From Nepenthes gracilis (Eukaryota; Streptophyta; Magnoliopsida; Caryophyllales; Nepenthaceae), in assembly GCA_033239525.1 (NCBI GenBank), contig BSYO01000020.1:10356308-10420307 (forward strand): DNA of 64,000 nt, read 5' to 3'. This document shows, piece by piece, positions 35,501 through 45,905 of this stretch; the stretch's first letter is position 1, and the number at the start of each line of letters is the position of its first letter. The position numbers were made by a program, and so were the translations under genes. The notes below the pieces were generated by a model. The model searched no databases. It saw nothing but the letters and a program-made list of their open reading frames with translations, and was not told where the DNA came from.

Positions 35501-36830
35501 GAGGATCTTAGGCTACACCTACAAGAGGGATAACATCATCCTATTACCCCTAATATATCGATGGATATTATAGAACTTCAAGTAGTCTACCATCTCCATC
35601 TGCTTATTCTACAGTCTCACGACAAAATTGGTCCAGCGACTAAGAGCATCCGCAACCACATTAACTTTTCCAGGCTGATAATGGATCTCACAATTATAAT
35701 CTTTAAGGAATTCAATCCATTTCTGTTACCTCATATTCAATTCTTTTTTATGAAAATAGGTATTTGAGGCTCTTATGATCAGAATACACCATAAATTTCT
35801 CGCCGTATAGGCAATGACTTCACATTTTAACACGAACTCTATGGCAGCTAACCCCAAATCATGGGTCGGGTAGTTCTTCTCATGAATCTTCAACTGTTGA
35901 GACCCATAAGTGACCACCTTCCCATTCTATATCAAAATACATCCGAGGCCAACCTTGGAAGCATCACAATACACCTAAAAGCCACTAAAACCGTCAGGGA
36001 TAGTCAGAATCGGTGCCAAAGTCAGTCAATCCTTTAACTCTTGAAAACTTCGATTGCACTCTTCAATCCATTCAAATCTCACCTCCTTCTTCGTTAATTG
36101 GGTAAGTGGTAAAGAAATAGGAGAGAAATTCTCCAGAAATCAGTGGTAATATCCGGCCATATCCAAGAAAACTACGGACCTCCATCACCGTCGTCAGTCC
36201 ACTCCAACTGATAGTAACTTCAATCTTCTTTGGGTCTACCGAGATACTTCCATTAGAAAAGATGTGGCCCAAAAATGCAATCTCATCAAGCCAATACTCA
36301 CACTTCTTTAGATTCGCAAAAAACTTATGCTCCCTAAGGGTATGGAGCACGGTCCTCAGATGCTTCTCGTTCTCAATACCACTCTTTGAATAGATCAAGA
36401 TATCGTCAATGAAGACCACAACAAATTTATCTAAATAAGGCTGAAAAATCTGATTTATCAATTTCATAAACATAGCCGAAGCATTGGTCAATCCAAACGG
36501 CATCACAAGAAATTTAGAATGACCATAGCTCATCCAAAATGCTGTTTTCGTCACATCTCATTGCTTAATCCGAAGCTGATGGTATCCTCACTGAAGATCA
36601 ATCTTGGAGAACACACGAGTTCATTGTAATTGATCAAAAAGATCATCAATCCGTGGCAACAAGTACTCATTCTTGATCGTGATTTTATTCAACTCACGAT
36701 AGTCCACGCATAACCGTAAGGTCCCATCCTTTTTCACAAATAGGATTGGAGCACCTCAAGGCGATACACTAAGTCTGATAAAATCCAAATCCAATAAGTC
36801 CTGCAATTGTTGCTTCAATTCTTTCAACTC
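35501..36830 (-). pseudogene. H reverse transcriptase and RNase H
   Basis: RT frame 36072-36554: [43 protein letters not shown] (both catalytic Asp present), NLKKCEYWLDEIAFLGHIFS. It is closed upstream by a stop near 36555 and frameshifts. RNase H pieces around 35720-36060 include [30 protein letters not shown]. Noncontinuous, so inactive, though this is among the better preserved chromoviral RTs in the window. Confidence 0.85.
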
Positions 36831-37330
36831 AACAGGAGCCATATGGTAGGGAGTCTTTGAGATAGGTGCCGATCCGGGCACGAGATCAATCCCAAACTTG
36901 ATCTCTCGGTTTGACGGTAGAGCAAGACAACTTATCAAAAATACATCCTCAAATTGGCACGCTACTGGAATATCCTTCGCTGATAAATCACGGCTCTCTA
37001 CCACAATGGCATAAGCCAAATAAGCTTCACAGTCACTTCGCAACAAATGACGAGCTTGTAGAGCAAAAATAAAACTAGACGACTCCGCTCACCGAATTCC
37101 TTAAATGTGGAAGGGCTCATATTCTGAAATTGCAAAATCTACTCTCTTATAAAAACAATTAATATTTGCATGATACTTTAATAACCAACCTATACCCAAG
37201 ATCACATCAAAATCATACATCTCTAATAAATCAAATCAATAGCTAAGGACAATCCATTCACCTCAACCACACACTCAGGGTACGAAATATCCGTAACAAT
37301 GGAAGATCCCGTAGGAAAGGTTCCGGCTGT
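36756..37330 (-). pseudogene. H protease region and RT entry
   Basis: MYDFDVILGIGWLLKYHANINC-type sequence near 37150-37225 is the protease C-terminal half; then 36756-37046 gives LRSDCEAYLAYAIVVE, CQFEDVFLISCLALPSNREIKFGIDLVPGSAPISKTPYHMAPVELKELK, the spacer and RT entry. The N-terminal catalytic half of protease is largely gone at the deletion edge. Confidence 0.75.
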
Positions 37331-37339
37331 AACACATTG

Positions 37340-38544
37340 TTTATGATTACTTATTTTTGAAAAAAAATTCCATACTTCATTCTTAACACTTTGTTCTCAC
37401 TCCCTGGAGAACGGTTTATCAAAACTTAGCATATCATAAAATTTTCTTCTTATACTTTTCATATCTTGTATAATTCTTAGATACAAATATAGATAATCAT
37501 GTTCTTGAATATACTGATATATATTTTCATATTCTTGTGAGTTTAAATCTTCTCATGTCTTTAAATACATGTACAAATCAACATAAGGTTTGGAGTATTT
37601 AAAAAATTCTTACCATGATGAGCCAAACATAACTTTAGAACTTTTAGACAATAAATCTCTTCACAAATGCGTACAACGTAATCTTTAGAACACACACACA
37701 ATAACATATATAAAATATTTGTGAATAAATTCTAGTATTCACGTCCAATAATATTTTCAAAATACGTAAAATTATATATACAAAATATATGTAAATAAAT
37801 ACCAAATAATCAAAGTACCCACATTCATAAAGCTATGATTCCAATTTTCTAAGGCTAAATCATGCATAAAACTCAAAATAAATTGGTAAAAGCTTCCGGG
37901 CATGGGGTTAGGGTTTCATGTATGAAATATTGTATAAAAACTTAGAAATCGAACATGAAATCAACATATAAGCATGCTTAAGACATTGATATTATAAAAT
38001 ATAAGCTTAGACGGGTATCAGGACGAAAATACCCAAAGAAAATAGAACAAAAAGTGAAACAAGAGGAATAAAAGTATAAGAGTGCACTTGTCTCGATTCA
38101 ATCTACAATTTATTTAACTAGCTCTAAGTTGGAATCGAACTCGGAAGCCTCGATCTCCTCCTTCTCTCTCTTCTCCTTCACGTTCTCTCTCTTTCCTCTC
38201 TCTCTGGTTTGCAGAAAAAATGATGCAAAAAAACTCTCACGCGTTTTTATAAACATATTGGCGCTCGAGCGCCAATCGAGTACCACAGCACCCTAAGGTC
38301 TGCGCTTGAGCACTTGTTGAGCGAGCTTCAAGTGGGACATTTTGCTAAATGCGCCCCGGGCGTACATTGGTCACAGCTATTCTGCCAAAGGCGCACTGGG
38401 CGCGCCTTGGGTGCCACTCAGGCACTAGGCCTCCCGACTTACTTTTTGCTTCCAATGCTAATTTTCTTGTACTCTTAAGCCTAATTTTAATTATATTATT
38501 TTAATTACTCATAATTATTAGATTTTAAAAACCAGTACTTTACA
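37340..38544 (-). repeat. H 5' LTR, 3' part deleted
   Basis: About 1.2 kb corresponding to 32820-34016 of the left LTR. The equivalent of 31878-32820 is missing. The outer end (minus: TGTAAAGTACTGG) is intact. Confidence 0.85.
38257..38276. repeat. 20-bp perfect palindrome in the H 5' LTR
   Basis: ATTGGCGCTCGAGCGCCAAT is its own reverse complement. The left LTR has only a decayed version near 33730-33745. Confidence 0.9.
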
Positions 38545-38640
38545 CTCTGGTGAGCCATGGGTGGCGCAGGCTGCTTTTTCTTCATCAACGAAGCATGAAG
38601 CAAAGAGGAAATTTAAATAGGCCAAGGCAAGGAACCTTAA
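38545..38640 (-). promoter_or_regulatory. Start region of A antisense ORF 1 with TATA-like box
   Basis: Right of H the A sequence resumes. On the minus strand CCTATTTAAAT (38611-38621) lies about 30 bases before ATGAAGAAAAAG (about 38585). That spacing suits a TATA box, a short leader and a start codon. Whether this ATG joins the frame of 31841 is uncertain because of the decayed junction with H. Confidence 0.4.
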
Positions 38641-39041
38641 ACGGCATCATGTGGAAGACTCGAGGGTTTCCCTTAATGTTGACCCCAACATGCATCCCCT
38701 CCACAGGTCTCCCTTAATGTCTCTTCAGTCAGCCCATGATGACGCCTGACACGCCACCTCACTACGTGCATTGCCACCATCCATCAATGTCCCAAAAATC
38801 ACAATAGCAATCAATGCGAGGGCATCAATCGTCAGAGACTACCACGGTGGTAGCCCTTCCAACTACCTACTTGGAAGTACTGCACCAGACACTCGGGAGC
38901 AACATGCTAACATGAAAGGACTAATTTGCCGAAAGAAAATTTTATTAATGCCACTTCTTTACAAGTAGAGGCATCCAGTGGCCTCGAATTACAACAAGGC
39001 TACCTACCCTATCAGGCTTAGCAGGATCTGAAATCAAGAAC
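38641..39041. other. A spacer between antisense units 1 and 2
   Basis: Noncoding as far as I can see. Minus strand AATAAAATTTTC at about 38936-38947 is a likely poly(A) signal for unit 2. Confidence 0.5.
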
Positions 39042-39731
39042 TCAGTCAGTTTCAAGTGCTTGGAAGTTTAGGAATCCTGTAGGGAAGTTCGGCGTCACCA
39101 GAGAGGCTATCCTCTTGCTTAGGCGAATCTTGTCCAAAAAGCACCCCTCAAGAATTGGGGCCAACTCTTCTAGACGGATCCTTGAACCCAGCTCGACCTC
39201 TAGCTACATGCGTGCGCTATCCTAGTCCCGGCCGCTCACACCGCACAGTAGAAGTTCCTCCTAAAGTGCAACGATCTCACTCCGAGCCTAAGTGTTGGCC
39301 CCAGCAAGCTGTGACGATCTAGCCTCAAATTCTAATAAGGCTTGTTTGAAGTAGGCAGCCTGTGCTCGGCTCTGACCAGCATCTGCAATGGTGGCCTACA
39401 GCCAATGCCCCGCTTCCTCAGTCGCCTATCAAGCATGCAGAATTGCTCAGCCCACATTGTTGGGTCCATAGTGCCACGAGGAGTTCAAAGCCCCTTCGGA
39501 TTCAAAATCTCACAGTGCCCTCAGGAACCCCATCAGCTCAAGTACTGAGGGCTCAGATGGGTGGCCTCCCGCCACTGCTACAGCAGCAGCAAAGCTTGCC
39601 ACGTCGTGTTCCCTCGACTCTTGCTCCTCCCTTCTCGATTCCTCAGTGGGGGACTTGGATTTGGAAGAGAAAGATGATCCTACCGGCCAAGCCAGCTACT
39701 CTGGGACGAAGACATGCCTTTCGTCAACCAT
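39042..39731 (-). pseudogene. A antisense ORF 2, decayed
   Basis: Function unknown. A single minus-strand frame starting MVDERHVFVPE and continuing SKSKSPTEESRREEQESREHD, VASFAAAVAVAGG, LMGFLR, then after a stop-rich stretch ATIADAGQSRAQAAYFKQALLEFEARSSQ, LEVELGSRIRLEELAPILEG and a stop at 39042. Stops number about ten; five sit between 39396 and 39518, which may be an intron (acceptor CTGTAG|GCC, donor position after F-L-R reading GC). The helical second half recalls exon 2 of antisense ORF 1, so it may be a diverged sibling. Confidence 0.5.
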
Positions 39732-39830
39732 TCGAAGGACAGAACAGAACAAGGGAAAGAAAGGTGACAAAATCAGAGTAAGTGCCTTAGCACGGAAAAT
39801 GGGTGCCAGAGCAATGAGGGGCTTTGCTGC

Positions 39831-39840
39831 TTAAATAGGC
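39831..39840 (-). promoter_or_regulatory. TATA-like box before A antisense ORF 2
   Basis: Minus strand GCCTATTTAAGC, nearly the same box as at 38611 (GGCCTATTTAAAT), about 100 bases before the candidate start at 39731. Confidence 0.45.
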
Positions 39841-40250
39841 AAAGTCCCTCGAAAGAAACGGTGCCGTTTGATGAAGGCCAGACAACTCGCCACCCGAAAT
39901 GATGCCTCCACATGGTGACCTCCTGAGGCATCATGACTTCCCAAAGAAGAATCACTATGACAAGACGACTCCATGACTGCCATCACAATAAATGCGTAGA
40001 GACGGTTTGATGGAAGTGACGCTGACTGGCAGCGTTCCGTTGCCCAAGAAAAAAGGTGAACAACATGGACCCCCAGATGACTCAGATCTAGTTGTCTTGT
40101 CGAAGGTTTGAAGATGGGCTTCGGGGCTGGCTGTCGGAAGGTTAAACCACCGGCTGATCGGCCCGCAGGATCGGCGAATGGCTAATCACGTGTGACGGCG
40201 TGAGGGCACTTCGGCCCTTAAGTCATACGAGAAAAAAGCAAAGAAATAAC
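39841..40250. other. A sequence upstream of antisense unit 2, left of C
   Basis: No coding signature. It continues on the far side of C at 60745. Confidence 0.5.
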
Positions 40251-40384
40251 TCGTCACGAACTTAGACTAAATATGTCAATTTAAATAATTAATTATAATT
40301 TCTAAAATTTAAAATTCCAAATAATTTAAAGAAAATAATACTAAATCCCAAAATTTGGGTGTGACAAATCAAAATATACAACTT
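40251..40384 (-). repeat. C 3' LTR, outer 134 bp
   Basis: Matches 58209-58345: shared 'caatttaaataattaattataat' and 'gtgacaaatcaaaatatacaactt'. Ends at target duplication aactt (40380-40384). Confidence 0.85.
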
Positions 40385-41724
40385 TGATGGGTACACCAAT
40401 AACGGGCTGGCCCAAAGAAAGGTCAATGGAAGCCCATTAAGCCCAGGCAACGTTTCTAACGGCCCAGTAAGAAGATGGGCCCAGGAACTGAGAGACCCAA
40501 GGACGGTCAACGTTGGTGTTGACCGTCCAGACGGCCAGCGTGCTCATAAACGGTCAACCCGGCGTTGACCAGTTTGTTGGGCCTTCAGAAGCTTTGCAAC
40601 ACTAATGGGCCTATCCCATTCAGGCCCACAGCCCATCAGTTGGCCGCCCGCCGCTCTCTTCATTCTCCACGAAGGCGACCAACAAGGCGGCTGGTCAACC
40701 CAGGGCGTTGGCCGTCGCTCCTACATACTGGGCCCAAACGAGGCCCTTCTACAGTAATGGGCCTGACTCGCTCAGGCCCATAGCCCAAATGGAGTCCAAC
40801 GACGGACGCCTTTCATGAGGGCGGCCAACACTCACGCAGACGGTCAACCCCGGGCGTTGACCGTCCGCTCTCTGCGCATTGGGCCCCGAAAAGCTTTCTA
40901 ACAGTAACGGGCCTGACCCGTTTAGGCCCATCAGTCATAAAAAGGCCAGCCACGATCTTTCAAGGATATTCCACGATCTCAAAGGGAATATCAGCAAGAT
41001 TGGCACCCTTCAAATAAGGAAGGCGCCAGATCCTTCCAACTCCTTGCCAGCCAAGGAACCTCAACGGTAAGGAAGAAAGTTAACTTGGAAAGTGGTTGAC
41101 TACCTCAGAAGGAAACAATCCACCACAATTGGGCAACATGCATTAGCCTCCAGAAGGAAGGCCGGCCACAGATCACAATGGAGATGATTCCTTCCAAAGA
41201 AGGAAGATCACCATCTTTGCCATAAAAGAGGTCCTGGATCCAGCATCCGGGGCACGCTCTTTTGGATACTCACATTGACGCCTTGATTCATACCCTGACT
41301 CACGCTCTCTGAGACTCTCTCTCTTCAAGCTAAGACAGAGACAAAAAACCCTAAGTGTTCTGAGGAACGGGCTCTGGTTCCCAGCAGCCAAACTCTCAAG
41401 CACACTCCAACTCCAAGGCAATGAACGGGTCCTTACGCACGTTCTCTGCCTTCCCACCATCCAGATACGAGGAAGGATTTGCACCTTTCTGACATCTGGA
41501 GCAGACACTCCATTCCCTTCTCCTATTACTCTCAATCTCTTTCAATTCCTTTCATTGAAGGTTGTTTACTGACTTGAGCGTCGGAGTGTTATCGGTGGGA
41601 TTACATCCCGCCGTTAACGCCGACCTCTCGTTTGTTTTAGTGGTGTGCGGGATTCGTACTCGGTGAGCGGGCGGTTCAAACCACCCGGAAGAATCGAATG
41701 TTGAAGTCGGATCGGTATGCATCA
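40385..41724 (+). repeat. B 5' LTR
   Basis: 1,340 bp, TGATGGGTACACC...TATGCATCA. Differences from the 3' LTR cluster in 40680-40790. ATAAAAAGG at 40937-40945 is a weak TATA candidate upstream of the better conserved R/U5 part. Confidence 0.92.
40501..40570. promoter_or_regulatory. Inverted W-box repeats in B 5' LTR
   Basis: 40501-40528 is a perfect inverted repeat with 11-base arms (GGACGGTCAAC / GTTGACCGTCC, loop GTTGGT). 40552-40570 is GGTCAAC-CCGGC-GTTGACC. Each arm holds TTGACC, a W-box core bound by WRKY factors. A third pair lies at 40839-40865 (10-base arms). The same hairpin recurs in the 3' LTR at 50667-50694. Confidence 0.6.
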
Positions 41725-41742
41725 TTGGCGCCGTCGTGGGAA
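41725..41742 (+). other. B primer binding site
   Basis: TTGGCGCCGTCGTGGGAA directly after the LTR. Confidence 0.8.
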
Positions 41743-41805
41743 GACGCTTACGAAAAGCCTACCACGAAGAATTGCAAAAACTCTCTGTCACCTTACGCTT
41801 CTACA

Positions 41806-43260
41806 ATGGTGAACACGAGAGCACAAAGCAGCGACCCGCTAGAGATCTTTGTAACCCCGACCGGGGCCATGCTGGCGATGTCGGGTCGGCGGGGCCACAG
41901 AAGTTCCACCGCCTTACATCCAAAGAGCAGGTGGAGCAGAGATGCGAGCTAACAATCGCTTTGCTTCAAGCGCTTTGTGGCGAAGGAACAGCAACATCAA
42001 GCGGCTCCACCAGCCGTCATCCCCGCTCCTGCCACCAAGAAAGGCGGCCAGAGGAAGAAGAAGCCGGCCAAGAGGCCTGAAAAAACCGTGAACAATCTGG
42101 CTCCAGCATCCTCCCACGTTCCTGGCCAGAACAGGCCAATGGAACGTTCTGTGAGCACGTCCCCGACAGAGAGCCCAGAACGGAGAAATCCTCGATACTC
42201 TCGGGCGGACGACCGCCGCACAGTCCAGGAACGAGTTTCCAGGACTGCTAGGTCCACAGGAGGTAGCAGCCGACCGGCTGCTGAAAATAAGACGGAGTTG
42301 AGGAATTTTCTCAACTCCAAGAGATCAGCAAACCCCACTCGTGCCGATCCACGAGTGGACCAAATCTGGAACCATGTGTTCTAGAATGACGAGCGCGCCA
42401 TCGACTTGGACAGGTTACCATTCACTGCTGAGATCCTGAACCGTCCACTGCCGTCCAAGTTCAAGATGCCGTCCCTTGACTTGTACGATGGGGGCAGTGA
42501 TCCGGTTGACCACCTAGATCACTTCCGCACCCATCTGAGTCTGCAAGGGCTAGAAGACTCAGCGATGTGCCGCTGCTTCCCACACACACGGAAGGGAGAC
42601 GCCAGAATCTGGTTTCACCATCTCCCTTCGGGTTCTGTCAGCAGCTTTCGTGAACTCACGGACCTCTTCCTGGCTCAGTATGCATCGAGCCGACGGGAAG
42701 AGAAACAGCCGTGGCACCTCTCCCACATCAAGCAGAAACCGGGAGAGAACCCACGGCGTTTCTTGGATCGCTTCGTGGCTGAGGCCAGAAGGATTCCCAG
42801 ATTGCGAGGAGATGAAGTTAGGCGGCTTCATCTCGGCCCCGACTTACGGTGACTTTTTCAAGCACCTTGCCCATAAAATCCTCGAGACTTTCCCGCGAGG
42901 GAATCCATCACGGGGCCTATGCGGCGAGAAAGAAGCCAACGAGGCAAAACGTCTGAGCGGGCGGATCGGCCTCGACCATTCCACAGTGATGGGAAAGAAA
43001 GTTCTTTGGCGGAGAACATCCCGCGTAAAGCAGGCCAGGCCCAGGCCCTCGAGCGCGAGACAACGGGCCCACCACCTTCACACCCTTAACGGACACACGC
43101 TCCAATGTTCTGATGCAGATCCGTGGGGAAAAGTTTCTAAAGTGGCCAAAAACGCTGAAGAAGGACTCTGGAAATCAGTCTAAGTACTGTGACTTCCACC
43201 GCTCTGCTGGCCACTCAACCGAAGACTGCAAGACAATGTAGAGGGAAATAGAAGATCTGA
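41806..43260 (+). pseudogene. B gag, three frames
   Basis: ATG at 41806 gives MVNTRAQSSDPLE. After a frameshift near 41950 the frame runs AKEQQHQAAPPAV to the stop TAG at 42382 (ancestral CAG likely), then DLDRLPFTAEILNRPLPSKFKMPSLDLYDG, DHLDHFRTHLSLQG, KGDARIWFHHLPSGSVSSFRELTDLF, KQPWHLSHIKQKPGENPRRFLDRFVAEARRI. A 1-base shift near 42810 moves to KLGGFISAPTYGDFFKHLAHKILETF. A Cys/His motif CDFHRSAGHSTEDCKTM lies near 43190-43240, again followed by TAG for CAG. This is the Gag of the capsid, typical of Tat elements. Confidence 0.85.
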
Positions 43261-43534
43261 TTCGCAGGGGACATCTTACTCGGTTCGTCAAGGGACAGGG
43301 CAGTAACCCGGGAGCGGTGATGAAGAGGGGCGGAGCGAGACGCCTCCCGGAACCGGATTGCGCGGGGAGTAGTCAATATGATCACCCGGCCGGCTGCCGA
43401 GGAGCCTGGAAGATAGCAAGGAGCGGTGAGATCGGGAGGAAGAAGCGGCGCATAGTAGATAACATCATTAGCTTTAGTAGCGTGATTGAACCATGTAATC
43501 TCCCCCATCGACCCCCCTTGTAATTTACGCTTTT

Positions 43535-44127
43535 TCGTTTGAGATGGTACTTTGGACTACCAGCTGAAACGAGTCTTTATTGATAATGGTAGCTCGAAGG
43601 ACTTGCTTTATTTGGACGCGTTCTTTAGATTAGGCCTAAAAAAGATCCAACTAAAACCTGCTGAAGGACCTTTATACGGCCTTGACAATGAACCAGTGCC
43701 CGTTCAAGGGACAATCCAACTGGAAGTCACCCTGGGCACCTACCCAAAAATAGCAAGTCGAATGCTAACCTTCCTAGTGGTTGACTTGCCCTCTGTGTAC
43801 AACGCGATACTAGGCAGGCCGTGCCTAACGGCGTTTGGGGCAGTCACATCAATTCCACATCTGAAAATAAAGTTCCCAACGCCCTACGGCGTTGGAGAAG
43901 TTCTGGGAGATCAGGTCACCGGGCGGACCTGTTACATGGCCCAGATTGCCCCTAGTGGCAGAACTGGCTCGGTGGCAGAACTCGATCATCAGGACGAGAC
44001 CGCCTTACAGCAGGCGTAGCCTGGTGAAGCCACGGATCTGGTCCCACTCGACCCGGGGGAACCGGATAAGTGCGTCCAGATTGGCGGCTCACTCATCGGG
44101 CCGCTACGCGATGAATTAGTTGCGTTT
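43535..44127 (+). pseudogene. B aspartic protease region
   Basis: Frame 43552-44019: LDYQLKRVFIDNGSSKDLLYLDAFFRLGL with active-site D-N-G, then EGPLYGLDNEPVPVQGTIQLEV, FLVVDLPSVYNAILGRPCLTAFGAVTSIPHLKIKFPTPYG. It ends at TAG (44017-44019), a likely CAG change in 'caggcg-tag'. The flap and the YNAILGRP block are intact; apart from the terminal stop the domain looks functional. Confidence 0.85.
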
Positions 44128-45018
44128 TTGCAAAGGAACGCAGACCTTTTTGTCTGGACTCCTGCAGACATGCCCGGGATTTCAGTTGAGGTGACGGTCC
44201 ACAAATTGGGCCTTGATCCAGACCGTGAGCCGGTCAGACAAAACCGGAGGAACTACTCCATCGAAAAACTGATCGCCATCCGAGAGGAGGTGAAGAAGCT
44301 GCTGGACGCAGGCTTCATTAGGGAAGTCCAGTACCCGGATTGGCTCTCAAACGTCGTCCTGGTTAAGAAGAGCAACGGGAAATGACGGATGTGCATCGAT
44401 TTTACCGACGTCAACAAGGCCTGCCCAAAGGACAGCTTTCCTTTGCCCCGGATCGACCTGTTGGTTGACTCCACGGCAGGGCACGAGCTGCTAAGCTTCA
44501 TGGACGCTTATTCAGGCTACAACCAGATCAGAATGAGTCCAGAAGACGAGGAGCATACCTCGTTCATGACGGACCAGGGCACCTATTGCTATAGGGTTAT
44601 GCCCTTCGGGTTAAAGAACGCTGGAGCCACCTACCAGCGATTAGTAAACAAGATGTTCGAAAAGCAAATTGGTCGCAACATGGAGGTCTACGTTGACGAC
44701 ATGCTCGTCAAGAGCAGAGTCACGGGCGACCACATACGCGACCTGGAAGAGTCATTTGGGGTGCTCCGCCAGCACCAAATGAAATTAAATCCAGCCAAGT
44801 GTGTCTTCAGGGTAGCCTCAGGAAAGTTCTTGGGTTTCATCGTCTCTCAGCGAGGGATCGAGGCAAACCCAGAAAAGATTAAGGCACTGGCTGACATGGC
44901 TCCCCCGAGAAATGTAAAAGACGTCCAGCGATTGACTGGACGGCTGGCTGCTCTGTCCCGCTTCCTCGCGAAGTCTGGAGACAAGTACCAGGCCTTCTTT
45001 AAAGCTTTAAGAGGATAA
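44128..45018 (+). pseudogene. B reverse transcriptase
   Basis: VHKLGLDPDREPVRQNRRNYSIEKLIAIREEVKKLLDAGFIREVQYPDWLSNVVLVKKSNGK then stop TGA at 44383-44385 (Trp TGG in A), then CIDFTDVNKACPKDSFPLPRIDLLVD, LLSFMDAYSGYNQIRMS, VMPFGLKNAGATYQRLV and MEVYVDDMLVKS with the full YVDD box at about 44689-44700. The frame 44389-45018 is open for 209 codons. One nonsense change separates it from an uninterrupted RT. Confidence 0.9.
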
Positions 45019-45462
45019 AGTCTAAGCAGATTCCGGTGGGACGGCCGATTGCTGGACCGCCTTGATGAATTGAAGCGATATCGGCCAGCCCATCGTTGTT
45101 AGCGTCACCCCGAGAGATGGAGAGGAGCTGTACCTTTACAGCATGATCGGAAGTGTCCTCGGCTCCGTTCTTGTGCGTCGGGAATCCGATATCCGGCCCC
45201 GGTCTACTATGTAAGCAAAACATTGGCCAAGCCCGAAGCTTCGCTATCCACGCTTATTTGAAAAAAATGGCACTGGCACTTATCTTCGCAGCGCAAAAAT
45301 TGAGACCATACTTTCAGGCGCATCGCGTAGTGGTCCTTACGGACCAGCCACTGAAAAGCATACACCAAAAGCCCGACGTTTCGGGGCGATTGGTAAAGTG
45401 GGCTATTGAATTGGGTGAGATCGGCCATAAAGGCGCAGGCTCTGGCCGACTTCATCGTTGAG
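45019..45462 (+). pseudogene. B RNase H (first, gypsy-type), decayed
   Basis: Pieces only: after a stop at 45016 and frameshifts, YYVSKTLAKPEA-like sequence, ALALIFAAQKLRPYFQAHRVVVLTDQPLKSIHQKPDVSGRLVKWAIELGE. The first catalytic part is not readable in one frame. Confidence 0.7.
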
Positions 45463-45905
45463 ACCACAACACCCATCCAAGAGGAACAACCCACAGAAAA
45501 CGAAGAACAGCCCAGTGGGGCCCCAGAATGGACCCTCCACGTGGTCGGATCGTCCACGGACAGTGGCTGCGGAGCAGGGGTGATCTTAACGACCCCTGAT
45601 GGATGCGAGATCAAGTATTCCCTGAGACTTGATTTCCCGGATGAGTACGAAGCCCTACTGGCTGGCTTGCGATTGGCAAAGGAGTGCTCTGCCAAGTGGT
45701 TGGCAGTCCACAGCGACTCCGAATTAATCATCAACCAGGTCAATGGGGGCTTCGAGGCAAACAACCCTTCCTTGGCCAGGTACCTGGCGAAGGCAAAGGA
45801 GACCATCCAGGGCTTCGACAAGTTGACCCTGGTTCACGTTCCTCGAGAGGAAAATTGGAAGGCAGACCGGCTAGCTAGAGCAGCTGCTGCCGAGAACCCA
45901 GAGCA
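45463..45905 (+). CDS. B second RNase H (archaeal-type)
   Basis: Part of a 487-codon open frame that continues into integrase. EWTLHVVGSSTDSGCGAGVILTTPDG, EYEALLAGLRLAKE, LAVHSDSELIINQVNG, VHVPREENWKADRLARAA. This extra RNase H is a recognised marker of the Tat lineage and is thought to remove RNA primers or template. Catalytic positions: Glu in YEALL, Asp in HSDS and Asp in KADRLA are present, but the first, normally H-V-D-G-S-S, is H-V-V-G-S-S. That Asp-to-Val change should inactivate it. Confidence 0.85.

Larger units (their letters stand above)
31878..38544 (-). mobile_element. Element H: Tekay-like Ty3/gypsy, minus strand, 5' part deleted
   Basis: 6.67 kb inside antisense ORF 1 of A. 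Complete 3' LTR at left, then (minus sense, right to left) protease remnant, RT, RNase H, integrase, chromodomain-like tail. The 5' LTR at right is partial and directly adjoins the protease region: the LTR 3' end, primer site, gag and start of protease are deleted. Flanking pentamers cttcg and ctctg do not match exactly, so the target duplication has decayed. Confidence 0.85.

Noticed and set aside
40501..40528. Hairpin as a transcription terminator
   Set aside because: No T-run follows and the setting is eukaryotic; the arms are better explained as paired W-boxes.
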